From the NCBI RefSeq assembly GCF_905171765.1, contig NC_053390.1, positions 501,557,336 to 501,621,335 of the forward strand: a DNA stretch of 64,000 nt, in the 5' to 3' direction. The stretch comes from Bufo bufo. Taxonomy: Eukaryota > Chordata > Amphibia > Anura > Bufonidae. The position numbers and the translations under genes are program-made. This document shows positions 44,231-55,514 of the stretch, piece after piece. Positions within the stretch are counted from its first letter, which is position 1, and each line of letters starts with the position of its first letter. The notes beneath the pieces were generated by a model. That model had not been told where the DNA came from and did no database searches. It was given only the letters and a program-made list of their open reading frames with translations.

Positions 44231-44632
44231 GCGAGGGAGAGGCAAACTCTAGACGGAACCCGTCTCTTATAACCCCCAGAATCCAAGGACTTGCGGAGCT
44301 CCTCTCCCAAGCCTGAAGAAAGAGAGATAACCTTCCTCCCACTGGAATAGAACCGTCATTGCTGACTGTTTTTAGAACGGTTACTAGACTGGGAGCTGAA
44401 AAGGAAACCTTTTTCCTTCCTACCCTTGTTACCCCTCCAGTATTTTTGTCTTTTATCTTGGTTATATTCCCTCTTGTTTTTAGGAAAAAAACTGACAGCT
44501 TTTTGTAGGTTTCGAGGATGGAAAAACCTTTTTTGTCATCCGCGGCTTTCTCGAATAAATCGTCTAGAACCGATCCAAATAAGAAATCCCCTTGGCAGGG
44601 AATCGCACGTAATTTATTTTTGGATCCTGTAT
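44231..44632 (-). pseudogene. DIRS gag-like ORF, C-terminal half
   Basis: Minus-strand phrases such as LRAIPCQGDFLFGSVLDDLF and EKAADDKKGF follow on directly from the gag-like part beyond the solo LTR at 44633-45394. They lead into a Ser/Lys/Gly-rich tail. Frames are broken. Confidence 0.7.
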
Positions 44633-45394
44633 TGTTGTGGAAATTTTATTAGGATGTGTTTCTAATATATTGTGTATTGTCATCATGTCTCTCAGTGTCA
44701 GGGTAAACCATTGGAGTGGATATATTCCTGTGTATGTGGAGACACAGCTGCCGGGCGCAGAGGTCTCCGTTGGCGAATGGTCCAATGTGCTATGCACTGA
44801 GCTGTGGGCCGGGGGAGACTGATGTGTTCAGCAGAGCAGTGTTTTCTTGGCTAATGTATGGACGCCGGCTAGGGCCCTTGCGCAAGACGCGTATTTATTA
44901 GTTTGGCGTGGATGCATTTGTTAAGAGAACAATATATGAAAGGAACGTGCGTTTGTTGTCTCTAGTGTGCCTGATCAGCCACTGGAGATAATGACGTTGT
45001 CCTGTAAATAAACATGCATGAGGATCATAGTAACTTTATTTGGCATTGATTACTGAGCAAGGCTGGATAAAGTTTGCTCCAGTGGTAATGGGTGTTAGCT
45101 GGCTATGTTATTCTAAATGAGGGTGTCTTGTTTTCCTATGTCATCACTTCCTGTATATCATCACTTCCTGCATCCTTGTTACATGAAGTAAGTGGTCGGG
45201 TGACGGGCCGGCCCCTTTTCTATTGTTACACCTTTTGTGAGTAAGAAATAAAAGTGAACAGACTGGGCAGGAGCAGGGGAGTGCTCAGCAAGAACTCAAG
45301 ATGATAACACCTTTGTCTGTGTTGTGAAAAGATTTACCTTTCCTTACACAAAGTCTGATGCGAGCGGATTTCTACTATAAATATTTTTATTACA
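44633..45394 (+). mobile_element. Solo LTR of the ERV-2 family
   Basis: A 762-bp LTR, TGTTGTGGAAATTTTATTAG ... ATATTTTTATTACA, flanked by GTAT on both sides (44629-44632 and 45395-45398). AATAAAAGTGAACAGAC gives plus orientation. It matches the ERV-2 LTR (34594-35376) in ends and distal half. It interrupts the DIRS gag. Confidence 0.9.
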
Positions 45395-45398
45395 GTAT

Positions 45399-45718
45399 CT
45401 CCTGACCACCCTTTCAACCAAACGGCTCTTCTTGCGGAATTAGCTAAAGCCACAGATCTAGCACTCAGTTTCAAGGCATCTGCAGAGGCATCTGATATAA
45501 AGTCAACCGCCTTCATGATCGTAGGGAAAACATCTAGTAATTGTTCTCTTGGAGTTTTGTTTTCTCGGTGGGATTCCTGGTCCTGTAACCATAATTTAAG
45601 GGATCTTGCTGTGGAAGTAGCGGCAATATTAGGTTTAAATGCATAAGTAGAGGCTTTCCAGGCATTCTTAAGGTATACCTCAGCTCTCCTGTCCATTGGA
45701 TCTTTTAACCCCTTAAGG
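45399..45718 (-). pseudogene. DIRS gag-like ORF, middle part
   Basis: The minus strand encodes DPMDRRAEVYLKNAWKAS and AVDFISDASADALKLSARSV ending in RRAVWLKGW, a phrase characteristic of vertebrate DIRS ORF1. The upstream end is cut by the TTAA repeat at 45719 and the downstream end by the solo LTR. The upstream remainder probably lies at about 48060-48370. Confidence 0.75.
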
Positions 45719-48060
45719 ACTCAGCCCTATTTCACCTTAAGGACTTGGCCATTTTTTGCAAATCTGACCAGTGTCACTTTAAGTGCTGATAACTTTAAAA
45801 CGTTTTGACTTATCCAGGCCATTCTGAGATTGTTTTTTCGTCACATATTGTACTTCATGACAGTGCTAAAATTGGGTCAAAAAAGTTAATTTTTTTGCAT
45901 AAAAAAATACCATATTTACCAAAAATTTTGAAAAATTTGCAAATTTCAAAGTTTCAGTTTCTCTACTTCTGTAATACATAGTAATACCCCCAAAAATTGT
46001 GAAGACTTTACATTCCCCATATGTCTACTTCATGTTTGTAGCATTTTGGGAATGATATTTTATTTTTTGGGGATGTTACAAGGCTTAGAAGTTTAGAATA
46101 AAATCTTGAAATTTTTCAGAAATTTACAAAAAACAATTTTTAGGGACCACTACAGGTCTGAAATCACTTTGCGAGGCTTACATAATAGAAACCGCCCCAA
46201 AATGACTCCATTCTATAAACTACACCCCTCAAGATATTCAAAACTGATTTTACAAATTTCGTTAACCCTTTAGGTGTTGCACAAGAGTTATTGGCAAATG
46301 GGGATGAAATTTGAGAATTTCATTTTTTTGCCTAATTTTCCATTTTAACCCATTTTTTCCACTAACAAAGCAAGGGTTAACAGCCAAACAAGACTGTATC
46401 TTTATTGCCCTGACTCTGCCGTTTAGAGAAACACCCCATATGTGGCCGTAAACTACTGTACGGCCACACAGCGGGGCGTAGAGTGAAAGGTGCGCCGTAT
46501 GGTTTTTGGAAACCAGATTTTGCTGGACTGGTTTTTTGACGCCATGTCCCATTTGAAGCCCCCCTGATGCACCCCTAGAGTAGAAACTTCATAAAAGTGA
46601 CCCCATCTAAGAAACTACACCCCTCAAGGTATTCAAAACTGATTTTACAAACTTTGTTAACCCTTTAGGTGTTGCACAAGATTTAATGGAAAATAGAGAT
46701 ACAATTTCAAAATTTCACTTTTTTGGCAGATTTTCCATTTTAATATTTTTTTCCAGTTACAAAGCAAGGGTTAACAGCCAAACAAAACTCATTATTTATG
46801 ACCCTGATTCTGTAGTTTACAGAAACACCCCATATGTGGTCGTAAACCGCTGTACGGGCACACGGCAGGGAGCAGAAGGAAAGGAATGCCATACGGTTTT
46901 TGGAAGGCAGATTTTGCTGGACTGTTTTTTTTGACACCATGTCCCATTTGAAGCCCCCCTGATGCACCCCTAGAGTAGAAACTCCAAAAAAGTGACCCCA
47001 TTTTAGAAACTACGGGATAGGGTGGCAGTATTGTTGGTACTAGTTTGGGGTACATATGATTTTTGGTTGCTCTATATTACACTTTTTTGTGCGGCAAGGT
47101 AACAAGAAATAGATTTTTGGGCACGTTTTTATTTTTTGTTATTTACAAAATTCATCTGACAGGTTAGATCTTGTGGTAATTTTATAGAGCAGGTTGTCAC
47201 GGACGTGGCGATACCTAATATGTATACAATTTTTTTATTTATGTAAGTTTTACACAAAAAAAAAACAAAATGTTTTAGTGTCTCCATAGTCTAAGAGCCA
47301 TAGTTTTTCAGTTTTTGGGCGATTATCTTAAGTAGGGTCTCATTTTTTGCGGGATGAGATGACTGTTTGATTGGCACTATTTTGGGGTGCATATGACTTT
47401 TTGATCGCTTGCTATTACACTTTTTGTGACGTAAGATGACAAAAAATTGCCTTTTTTACACAGTTTTTATTTTAATTTTTTTACGGTGGTCACCTGAGGG
47501 GTTAGGTCATGTGATATTTTTATAGAGCCGGTCGATACGGACGCATCGATACCTAATATGTATACTTTTTTTTTATTTATTTAAGTTTTACACAATGATT
47601 TCATTTTTGAAACAAAAAAAATCATGTTTTAGTGTTTCCATAGTCTAAGAGCCATAGTTTTTTCAGTTTTTGGGCGATTATCTTGGGTAGGGTATGATTT
47701 TTGCGGGATAAGATGACGGTTTGATTGGTATTATTTTGGCGTACATGCGACTTTTTTTATCACTTTTATTACCTTTTTTGGGAAGTAAGGTGGGCAAAAT
47801 TTCAATTTTCTCATAGTTTTTATTTTTTTATTTTTATGGCGTTCACTGTTCGGGTAAAGTAACATGACCGTTTTATAGATCAGGTCGTTACGGACGCGGC
47901 GATACCAAACATGTGTAGGGAATTTTCTTTTTTTCATTTTTAATCAGTGATAAATGTGTTTTTTGATTTTTACTTTTTTTTCACTTTTTTTCACTTTTTT
48001 TTTTACCCAGACCCACTTGGTTCTTGAAGATCCAGTGGGTCTGATGTCTGTATAATACAG
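45719..48060 (+). mobile_element. TTAA-flanked non-autonomous repeat, copy 2
   Basis: Starts CCCCTTAAGGACTCAGCCCT after TTAA (45715-45718) within DIRS gag. It follows copy 3 through CATTCCCCATATGTCTACTT and ACACCCCATATGTGG, with a near-duplicate module (46160-46560 and 46570-46985). It then has three modules with TTGATTGG.A.TATTTTGG and ACGGACGCGGCGATACC. The far end is uncertain and no matching TTAA was found near 48060, so it may be truncated. No protein. Confidence 0.65.
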
Positions 48061-48370
48061 TACAGTGGCCGTAACAATAACAAGAACCCCGCTCCACCCC
48101 CTGCCTCTGTAATGCCAAAAGGGGATGCGGACTGCGGGAGGAAGAGGCCCCGGACCTCCTGAACACCGCCAGGAGGTTCTGGCGTGACAGCGGTACCTCC
48201 CAGTACAACTGGTACTGCATGCGGATCCCAACCCGGCTTCAGCCAGGACCAGGAAGGGTGGTATTCCAGACTTTAGGCGGCTCTTAGTGGAGACTTACGC
48301 CGTTGGATATAGGCACACACCGACGGGGCCCTGCAGCCTTTGTAGCTCCCCACAGAAATGCGTCCTATCC
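48061..48370 (-). other. Probable DIRS 5' region
   Basis: GC-richer sequence between the TTAA repeat and the right inverted repeat. Minus-strand frames here are open for up to 95 codons but I cannot assign them; they may be the start of the DIRS gag-like ORF. Confidence 0.4.
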
Positions 48371-48387
48371 CTAGGACAGGAAACAGG

Positions 48388-48491
48388 AACTGGTGGATAG
48401 AGGCCGGGTCCCTCCTTAAGAAGCTCTCCACGGAAGTTCCTGTTTCCTGTCCTGGATGGAGGCGGGCTCTCTCAAGGGCGCTGTCATGGGC
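48388..48491. repeat. DIRS inverted terminal repeat, right
   Basis: Complement of 35884-35987. The outermost bases (ATAAGGGAAATAT) differ from the left end and appear in the internal complementary region. Confidence 0.93.
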
Positions 48492-48539
48492 ATAAGGGAA
48501 ATATACGCCATTTAACACTTTACCTGCTGCCACCTTACA

Positions 48540-49985
48540 TACCCTCCCCCTCTGCTCAGGCCTGTAGGGAAGAGCACCATGTGCCCCTAGACAGTGGACC
48601 CGTGACAACGCATCTGCATTGCCTTGCTCTGAGCCTGCGCGATGCTCAACAAAAAATTTGTAGTCTTGCAACCCCAAAAAACACTGAGTCACTCTTGCAT
48701 TCTTCCCTTTATTTTGTGCCATCTATTTTAATGGAGAATGATCAGTGATAAGCCTAAATTGTCTCCCCAGCAGATAGTACCTAAGGGACTCAATGGCCCA
48801 CTTAAGAGCTAAGCATTCCCTTTCTATTATTGTATAATTATTTTCTGCGGAGGATAACTTTCTGCTAAGTTACATGATGGGATGTTCCTCATCATTAACC
48901 ACCTGAGAAAGGACCTCTCCTAACCCAACATCTGAGGCATCTGCTTGAACCAAAAATTATTTTCTGAAGTTGGGAGCGATCAACACTGGCCTTTCACACA
49001 AGACCTCTTTCAACCTTTGAAACGCTTGCTCTGCCGTCTCACTCCATTTTACCATGGTGGATTTGGACCCCTTGGTAAGATCAGTGAGAGGAGCTGCTAA
49101 TGTGGCAAAATTTGGTACAAACCTTCTATATTATACAGCTATCCCTATGAAGGCTTTGACCTGCTTTTTGGAAACCGATTGAGGCCAGTTTTTAATTGCC
49201 TTAATTTTGTCAATTTAAGGCTTGATGACGCCTCACCCAATGTTGTAGCCTAGGTAATGAGCTTCTTCTAGGCCTATGGTACATTTTTGTGGATTTGCTG
49301 TAAAATCAGATTCCGAAATTGAGTCCAGAACCGCTTGGACTTTTTCTAGATGGGACTTCCTGTCTGAACTGAAAACAACATCTAAATATGCAGCTGCATA
49401 CCCTTGGTGAGGCTGTAAAATAAGGTCCATCAGCCTCTGCAAAGTGGCTGGGGCACCATGTAAGCCAAACGGGAGGACAACATACTGGAAATGGCCATCG
49501 GGTGTGGAAAACGCAGTTTTTTCCTTGGCCTATTCAGTAAGGGGAACCTGCCAATAACCTTTAGTGAGATCAAGAGTTGTTATATATCTGGCAGGCCCTA
49601 ACCTCTCAATCAATTCGTCGACCCTTGGCATAGGAAAGGCATCGAATTTTGATATTTCATTTAACTTCCGGAAGTCATTACAAAATCTTAGCCTACCATC
49701 AGGTTTAGGAATGAGGACTATGCGGCTTGACCACCTACTTTGTGATTTCTCTATCTCCCCTAGAAACAATTTTTTTTTTACTTCCTCTGAGATGGCCTGC
49801 CTCTGAGCCTCTGGTGCCCGATATGGCTTCTGTCTTACCTTTTGTCCAGGCTCAGTCACAATGTCCTGCTTTATGACACTGGTTCGGCCGGGTAATTCTG
49901 AAAATGTCTTTCTTGAGTTTGAACTGCTGTCAGGGTTTCTGCGACACGAACCTCTGGTATATCATTACAAGAACCCTCCAGCATA
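48540..49985 (-). pseudogene. gypsy-C RT and RNase H (Gmr1-like)
   Basis: The minus strand encodes a pre-RT segment (VAETLTAVQTQERHFQNYPA), the N-terminal RT (VLIPKPDGRLRFCNDFRKLN, TTLDLTKGYWQVPL) at 49530-49859, and the palm YLDVVFSSDR near 49370, where YLDD is damaged. The thumb (GLEEAHYLGYNIG) follows. RNase H has VQADASDVGLGEVLSQ and, at 48600-48700, FVEHRAGSEQGNADALSRVH. At least six stops or shifts. RNase H is followed directly by the polypurine tract and LTR. Confidence 0.88.
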
Positions 49986-50000
49986 AATATATATATGTAT

Positions 50001-50454
50001 TGTGACACAGTGAGGGGTTGTGTCTGGCAAGGCAGGTATTTTCCTCCCAGCATGTGCGGCTGGGCTGGTTTCCAGCCAGGTGAAGTCAAATACCAGACCG
50101 GAATTTAGGTGCCGTTCCTCGTTTTGGCAGCACCTGGCTGTCCTTAAACAGGCAGCTGGGCTCAGCAGAGAGGTCTCTGTTTTTGGGATCTGAGGCCTTG
50201 TGCCGTGCTGGAGGGCTGAGAGCCGCACACTGGGGAAACAGACCCCCTAAAGCCTGCTGTGAACTACTGGAGGCAGAACTGCCAGCAAGGTGACTTGTGT
50301 TATATGGACTTTCCATTGTGTGTGAATTAACACCAAGACTGTTATGTGCTGTTTTGTGCAATTGCCTCAAGTGTGAATAAACACTGATGTTTAACTTGTA
50401 TTTTGCCTCTGTACTGCGCCCGCTTAACCTATTTACCAGAGCGAAACCCCACAA
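50001..50454 (+). repeat. gypsy-A 5' LTR
   Basis: 454 bp, TGTGACACAGTGAGGGGTTG ... CAGAGCGAAACCCCACA. GTGTGAATAAACACTG is a likely polyadenylation region. Followed by ATTGGTGGAAAATGC. The left side is AT-rich (ATATATATGTAT). Confidence 0.8.
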
Positions 50455-50536
50455 TTGGTGGAAAATGCAGGCAAGAGCAGTGAGGCTGGCGTGAATGCCG
50501 ATTTTTTGGGTTTCTGCATTTTTCAGGCACGGTTGT

Positions 50537-51415
50537 ATGTCGTACATTAAACCAGCTGTATTACAACCAGTGCCCGAAGACAAAATAGAGGCTGTTGTGA
50601 AGGCCCTCATGGAGGCTAATCTGCAGCAGCAAGAGAGAAATCTGCAGCAACACGAGGCTAATAAGCAGCAGTAGGAGACTAACCAGTTGCTGCTACAACA
50701 CATGATGGCTTTGCAGACAGCAGGAGCAACCCCGAGCGTCCACGATGCCTGGAAAGCAGTCCGTTCCGTGATTCCTAAGATTACCCCCGCAGACGACATT
50801 GAAACCTACTTGGCAATGTACGAGAAAGTGGCCATCAGGGAAAAGCAACCCCGTGACCAGAGGGATGAGGTTGTCGCTCTATTCCTGGCATCCGATTCCC
50901 AGCGGGTGTATTTCGACTTGCCGGACGATCAAGTGTCCGACTACGAAAAAGTAAAGGGTGAGATTTTGGCAAGACTGGGGGTGAATGTGTTGGTCTGGGC
51001 CCAACGGGTACATCAGTGGGGGTTTAAGCCAGCTGAGGCTGCGAGGACCCAGTATTATGACTTACTCCACCTACAGTCTGATGTGCTGAGTCCCACGTCT
51101 ATGCTGGATAGACTATTGGCTGATATGTTCTGGAGGGCTCTTCCACCTCTTCTCCAGTACTGGATCGGCCAGGCGTCTCCTGGCAATGCCGTAGAAATGG
51201 TGGACCTGGTGGAGTGCTATGAAGTTACTAAGATTGTTTCAGGGGGTTCTTTTGGGAGGGGGGCACTCAAACCCTGTAAATCTTCATCCTAGACCCAGCG
51301 AATTGTACCAACCAAACCCACCCGAGGTGTACCCTCTATGGACCTGGCTCTGATAATCTGCTGGCAGTGTCAGGAGCCAGGTCATGTAAGAGCTGACTGT
51401 CCCCATCAGGTGTAA
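50537..51415 (+). pseudogene. gypsy-A gag with SCAN-like region
   Basis: From ATG at 50537 the frame has an N-terminal Gln-rich helix, a TAG at 50672 (CAG to TAG), then a helical capsid part at 50780-51240. There, the phrases DYEKVKGEILARLGVNVLVW, RALPPLLQYWI and VDLVECYE resemble the vertebrate SCAN domain, known to derive from Gmr1-like gag. After a second stop at 51290 the frame continues to a CCHC knuckle CWQCQEPGHVRADC and ends at 51415. Two in-frame stops but no shift. Confidence 0.82.
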
Positions 51416-52704
51416 CCCATGGATACTAACTATAGCTACCGTCAGTCGCTATATGCCAGCAGGCTGTGTGCAACTGGTACCCCAGAATCTCTAGAATACT
51501 TGTGCCAGGTGGAAGTAGGAGACAATCCGGCGGAGGCTCTGCTGGACTGAGGGAGTCAGGTGACCCTAGTAAGGGCTACCCTGGTGAGGTCCACAGAGTA
51601 AACTGGCCGGAAAGTTGAGGTGATGTGAATCCACCGAGACTTAAAAGACTACCCCACCGCACTGGTATCAATAACCACGGTGTCCGGTAGATGGACCCAC
51701 GAGGTGGCTGTCGCCACAAAGCTACATTTTGAACTCATAATAGGGAGAGACTTCCCGAGCTTCCCGGCACTGTTGCCTGCTATGACAGTCACTGATACCC
51801 ATGAGACAGGGGTAACCCTAGCAGAGTGGTTCAGCTCAGGGGGGAGACCAGAACCCTGGGAACCTGAGACCAAAGGGCCAGCAGTAGGGGTGACCGACAC
51901 TTTGGTGGAAGAGGGGGAGACAACCCCGTTAAGTGTGATGGTGGGAGACGTGGAGGACTTGCCGCCGGGTCCTGAATTGGCAGACCTCAATGTCTCCGGG
52001 GATAATTTTGGTACCGCCCAACTTCGGGACCCAACCCTATCCCGTGCCTGGGAAAATGTGTTAATAGTAGATGGTGAACCACAACAACCTTGGTCAGAGT
52101 CAGTGTTTCCCCGTTTTGTGGTTCATCAGGATATGTTGTTTCAGGTAAACCAACTATGGGGTGAGCCTATTGAATAGTTAGTGGTCCCCAAGGCTTATCG
52201 CAAGCTTGTGTTCGATCTAGCCCACCAACACGTTCTCGGGGGTCACCTGGGGCTGCAGAAAACTCAGGATCGTATTCTACAGCGGTTTTACTGGCCCAGC
52301 ATATTCAAAGAAGTGGAAGAGTTTTGTAAGTCTTGCCCGACTTGTCAGATAACTTGCCCCTAGCCACATTTCCGTAGTCCCCTAGTACCTCTCCCGATTA
52401 TAGAAGTACCGTTTGACCGAATAGCTATGAACCTAATAGGCCCAGTACTGTCAACACATCTTAGTCATTCCAGACTACGCCACTCGGTACCCGGAGGCAG
52501 TGCCACTGCGACATACCTCGGCTAAACTCAAAGCTAAGGAGGTAATGGAGATGTTTTCCTGAGTAGGACTACCTAAAGAGGTTCTGACTGACCAAGGGAC
52601 CCCTTTTATGTCCAAGGTGATGAGGGAACTCTGTAAGTTGCTGCACATAAAACAACTAGGAACGTACGTTTACCATCTGCAAACGGACAGTCTGGTAGAA
52701 CGGT
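51416..52704 (+). pseudogene. gypsy-A protease and integrase N-terminal part
   Basis: A protease-like segment has EALLD-stop-GSQVTLV near 51535, where DSG is broken by TGA. A linker follows (51680-52177, open). Integrase has its zinc finger HVLGGHLGLQ ... CKSCPTC at 52220-52350 and damaged catalytic core phrases to VERFN at 52708. Stops at 51549, 52176, 52363 and later. The TTAA repeat interrupts the core after the catalytic Glu region. Confidence 0.8.
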
Positions 52705-52708
52705 TTAA

Positions 52709-54674
52709 CCACTTCCCATCTGGGCCATTTGCCCCCTTCCTGACCAGGTCAAATTTTGCAAAACTGACATATCTCACTTTATGTGGTAATAACTTTGGAA
52801 CGCCTTTATTTATCCAAGTCATTCAGAGATTGTTTTCTCGTGACACATTGTACTTCATGATAATCATAAATTTGAGTCAAAATATTTCACCTTTATTTAT
52901 GAAAAAATCCCAAATTTACCCAAAAATTTGAAAAATTCGCAATTTTCTAAATTTCAATTTCTCTGCTTTTAAAACAGAAAGTGATACCTCATAAAATATT
53001 TATTAATTAACATTCCCCATATGTCTACTTTATGTTTGCATCATTTTGGAAATGTCATTTTATTTTTTTAGGACGTTAGAAGGCTTAGAAGTTTAGAAGC
53101 AATTCTTCAAATTTATAAGAAAATTGCCAAAACCCACTTTATAAGGACCAGTTCAGGTCTGAAGTCACTTTGTGGGGCTTACATAGTGGATACCCCCATA
53201 AATGACCCCATTGTAGAAACTACACCCCTCAAGGTATTCAAAACCGATTTTACAAACTTTGTTAACCCTTTAGGCGTTCCACAAGAATTAAAGGAAAATG
53301 GAGATCAAATTTTTAAATTTCACTTTTTGGGCAGATTTTCCATTTTAATCCAATTTTTTCTTTAACACATCGATGGTTAACAGCCAAACAAAACTCAATA
53401 TTTATTACCCAGATTCTGCGGTTTACAGAAACACCCCACATGTGGTCATAAACTGCTGTATGGGCACACGGCAGGGCGCAGAAGAAAAGGAACTCCACAT
53501 GGTTTTTAGATGCCATGTCCCATTTGAAGCCCCCTGATGCACCCTTACAGTAGAAACTCCCAAGAAGTGACCCCATTTTGGAAACTAGGGGATAAGGTGC
53601 CAGTTTTATTAGTACTATTTTTGGGTACATATGATTTTTTGATCATTCATTATAACACTTTATGGGGCAAGGTGACCAAAAAATTGGTTGTTTTAGCACA
53701 GTTTCTATTTATTTATTTTTACAGCGTTCACCTTAGGTGTTCAGTCAAGTGACATTTTTATAGAGCAGATCGTTACGGACGTGGCGATACCTAATATGTA
53801 TACTTTTTCTCATTTATTAAAGTTTTACACAATAATAGCATTTTTGAAACAAAAAAATTATGTTTTAATGTGTCCATGTTCTGAGAGCTATAGTTTTTTT
53901 ATTTTTTGAGAGATTTTCTTATGTAGGGGCTCATTTTTTGCAGGATGAGGTGACGGTTTTATTGGTACCATTTTGTGGGACATACGCGTTTTTGATCACT
54001 TGGTGTTGCACCTTTTGTGATGCAAGGTGACAAAAATTGCTTGTTTTGACACAGTTTTTTTTTTTTTACGGTGTTCACCTGAGGGGTTAGGTCATGTGAT
54101 ATTTTTATAGAGCTGGTTTTTACGGACGCGGCAATACCTAATATGTATACTTTTTTTTATTTGTTTCACTTTAACACAATAATAGCATTTTTGAAACCAA
54201 AAAAATGATGTTTTAGTGTCTCCATGTTCTAAGAGCTATAGTTTTTTTATTTTTTGAGAGATTTTCTTATGTAGGGGCTCATTTTTTGCGGGATGAGGTG
54301 ACGGTTTTATTGGTACTATTTTGTGGGACATACGCGTTTTTGATCACTTGGTGTTGCACTTTTTGTGATGCAAGGTGACAAAAATTGCTTGTTTTGACAG
54401 TTTTTTTTTTTTTTACAGTGTTCATCCGAGGGGTTAGGTCATGTGATATTTTTATAGAGCTGGTTTTTACGGATGCGGCAATACCTAATATGTATACTTT
54501 TTTTTATTTTTTCTATTTTTAATATTTTTTTTTCATTCCTTACTTGGGGAACCCGATCAGCAGCTGCACGATTAGCGTGCGGCTGCACTTTCTGAACGGA
54601 CGTTCTGGAACGTCCGTTCAGAAATAGACGTCCACCCATAGGACATTTATATCCTATGGGCGGACGTGAAGCGG
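52709..54674 (+). mobile_element. TTAA-flanked non-autonomous repeat, copy 3 (complete)
   Basis: 1966 bp between direct TTAA copies (52705-52708 and 54675-54678). Ends are CCACTTCCCATCTGGGCC and, inverted, CCGCTTCACGTCCGCCC. Removing it with one TTAA restores the integrase reading frame of gypsy-A, so the insertion was clean. The interior shares the module order of copies 1 and 2, with two near-identical 3' modules (53930-54140 and 54270-54480). No transposase frame. A TTAA target fits piggyBac or Kolobok families. Confidence 0.88.
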
Positions 54675-54678
54675 TTAA

Positions 54679-55514
54679 CCATACATAAAAAAATATGTTG
54701 AAAAAGGTAGTGTCTAAAGATGGGAAGGACTGGGACCTCTTTCTGCCCTATCTCATATTCACAGCGCGAGAGGTACCCCAGGCCTCTACTGGGTTCTCGC
54801 CCTTCGAACTGCTATATGGCAGACACCCTTGCGGTCTCTTGGACATGGCCAAAGAGGCTTGGGAACAACAACCCACTCCACATAATAGTGTCATTGAGTA
54901 CGTTACCCTGGTGCAAGATCGGATAAAGACAGTGTTGCCTCTTGTTAGGGAGCATATGGAGGCAGCTCAGTGAGCCCAGAGTCGAGTCTATAATTGGCAG
55001 GCTCGGGTCCGGGTCTTTAACCCGGGTGATCGGGTTTTGGTTCTGGTGCCGACCGTGGACAGTAAGTTCCTGGTTAGGTGGCAGGGGCCCTACGAGGTTC
55101 TCGAGAAAATTGAGGATGTAAACTACAAGGTACACCAGCCAGGGCGGCGAAAGCCGGAGCAGGTTTACCATGTGAATTTACTCAAGCCGTGGAAAGATAG
55201 GGAAGTCTGTACAGAAGACAGCCCACGGTCGGGTTTTCTAGGAGAAGAGGTACCGGCCCCTCTGTCTGATGCAAGAGAGGCGGCTGCCACAGTAAAAATT
55301 GCTGACAGCCTCTCCTCTAAACAGACTCAGGAGGCCAGGGGGTTTGTTAGTCGGAACTTGGATGTGTTCTCGGACCTCCCTGGACGCACTTCCATAATCC
55401 AGCATGACATTGTCACTGAGCCTCAGGCAAAAGTCTGATTAAAACCATACCGGTTACCCGAGGCTCGGCGACAAGCCATATCTAAGGAGGTGCAGCTTTA
55501 TGTTGCAGCTAGAC
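54679..55514 (+). pseudogene. gypsy-A integrase C-terminus and start of RT
   Basis: Continues the integrase core (LKKVVSKDGKDWDLFLPYL, STGFSPFELLYGRHP) and then the C-terminal GPY/F-type module FLVRWQGPYEVLEKIEDVNY with HVNLLKPW. A linker follows, then the pre-RT segment (NLDVFSDLPGRTSIIQHDIV) and the first RT residues near 55440-55505. Interrupted by gypsy-B. There is no chromodomain. Confidence 0.85.

Larger units (their letters stand above)
35847..48504 (-). mobile_element. DIRS1-like retrotransposon with nested insertions
   Basis: The element lies on the minus strand with inverted terminal repeats (35884-35987 against 48388-48491, two differences in 104 bp). It has gag-like, RT/RNase H and tyrosine recombinase frames in that order, and an internal complementary region at 41371-41455 that joins the complements of the two ends. 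These are the defining DIRS1 features. Inserted into it are gypsy-1 (36095-41364), a solo ERV-2-type LTR (44633-45394) and a TTAA repeat (from 45719). Without these the element is about 4.3 kb. It sits in the gypsy-C 3' LTR with no visible target duplication. Confidence 0.92.
35431..49985 (-). mobile_element. gypsy-C: Gmr1-like Ty3/gypsy, split by DIRS
   Basis: The minus strand carries RT and RNase H (49985-48560), then a polypurine tract AGAGGGGGAGGGTA. A 3' LTR starts TGTAAGGTGG at 48539, is interrupted by the DIRS element (48504-35847), and resumes to 35431. No integrase lies between RNase H and the LTR, which fits Gmr1-type elements, whose integrase precedes RT. The 5' half is missing: the copy ends where the gypsy-A LTR begins (50001). 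Confidence 0.8.
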
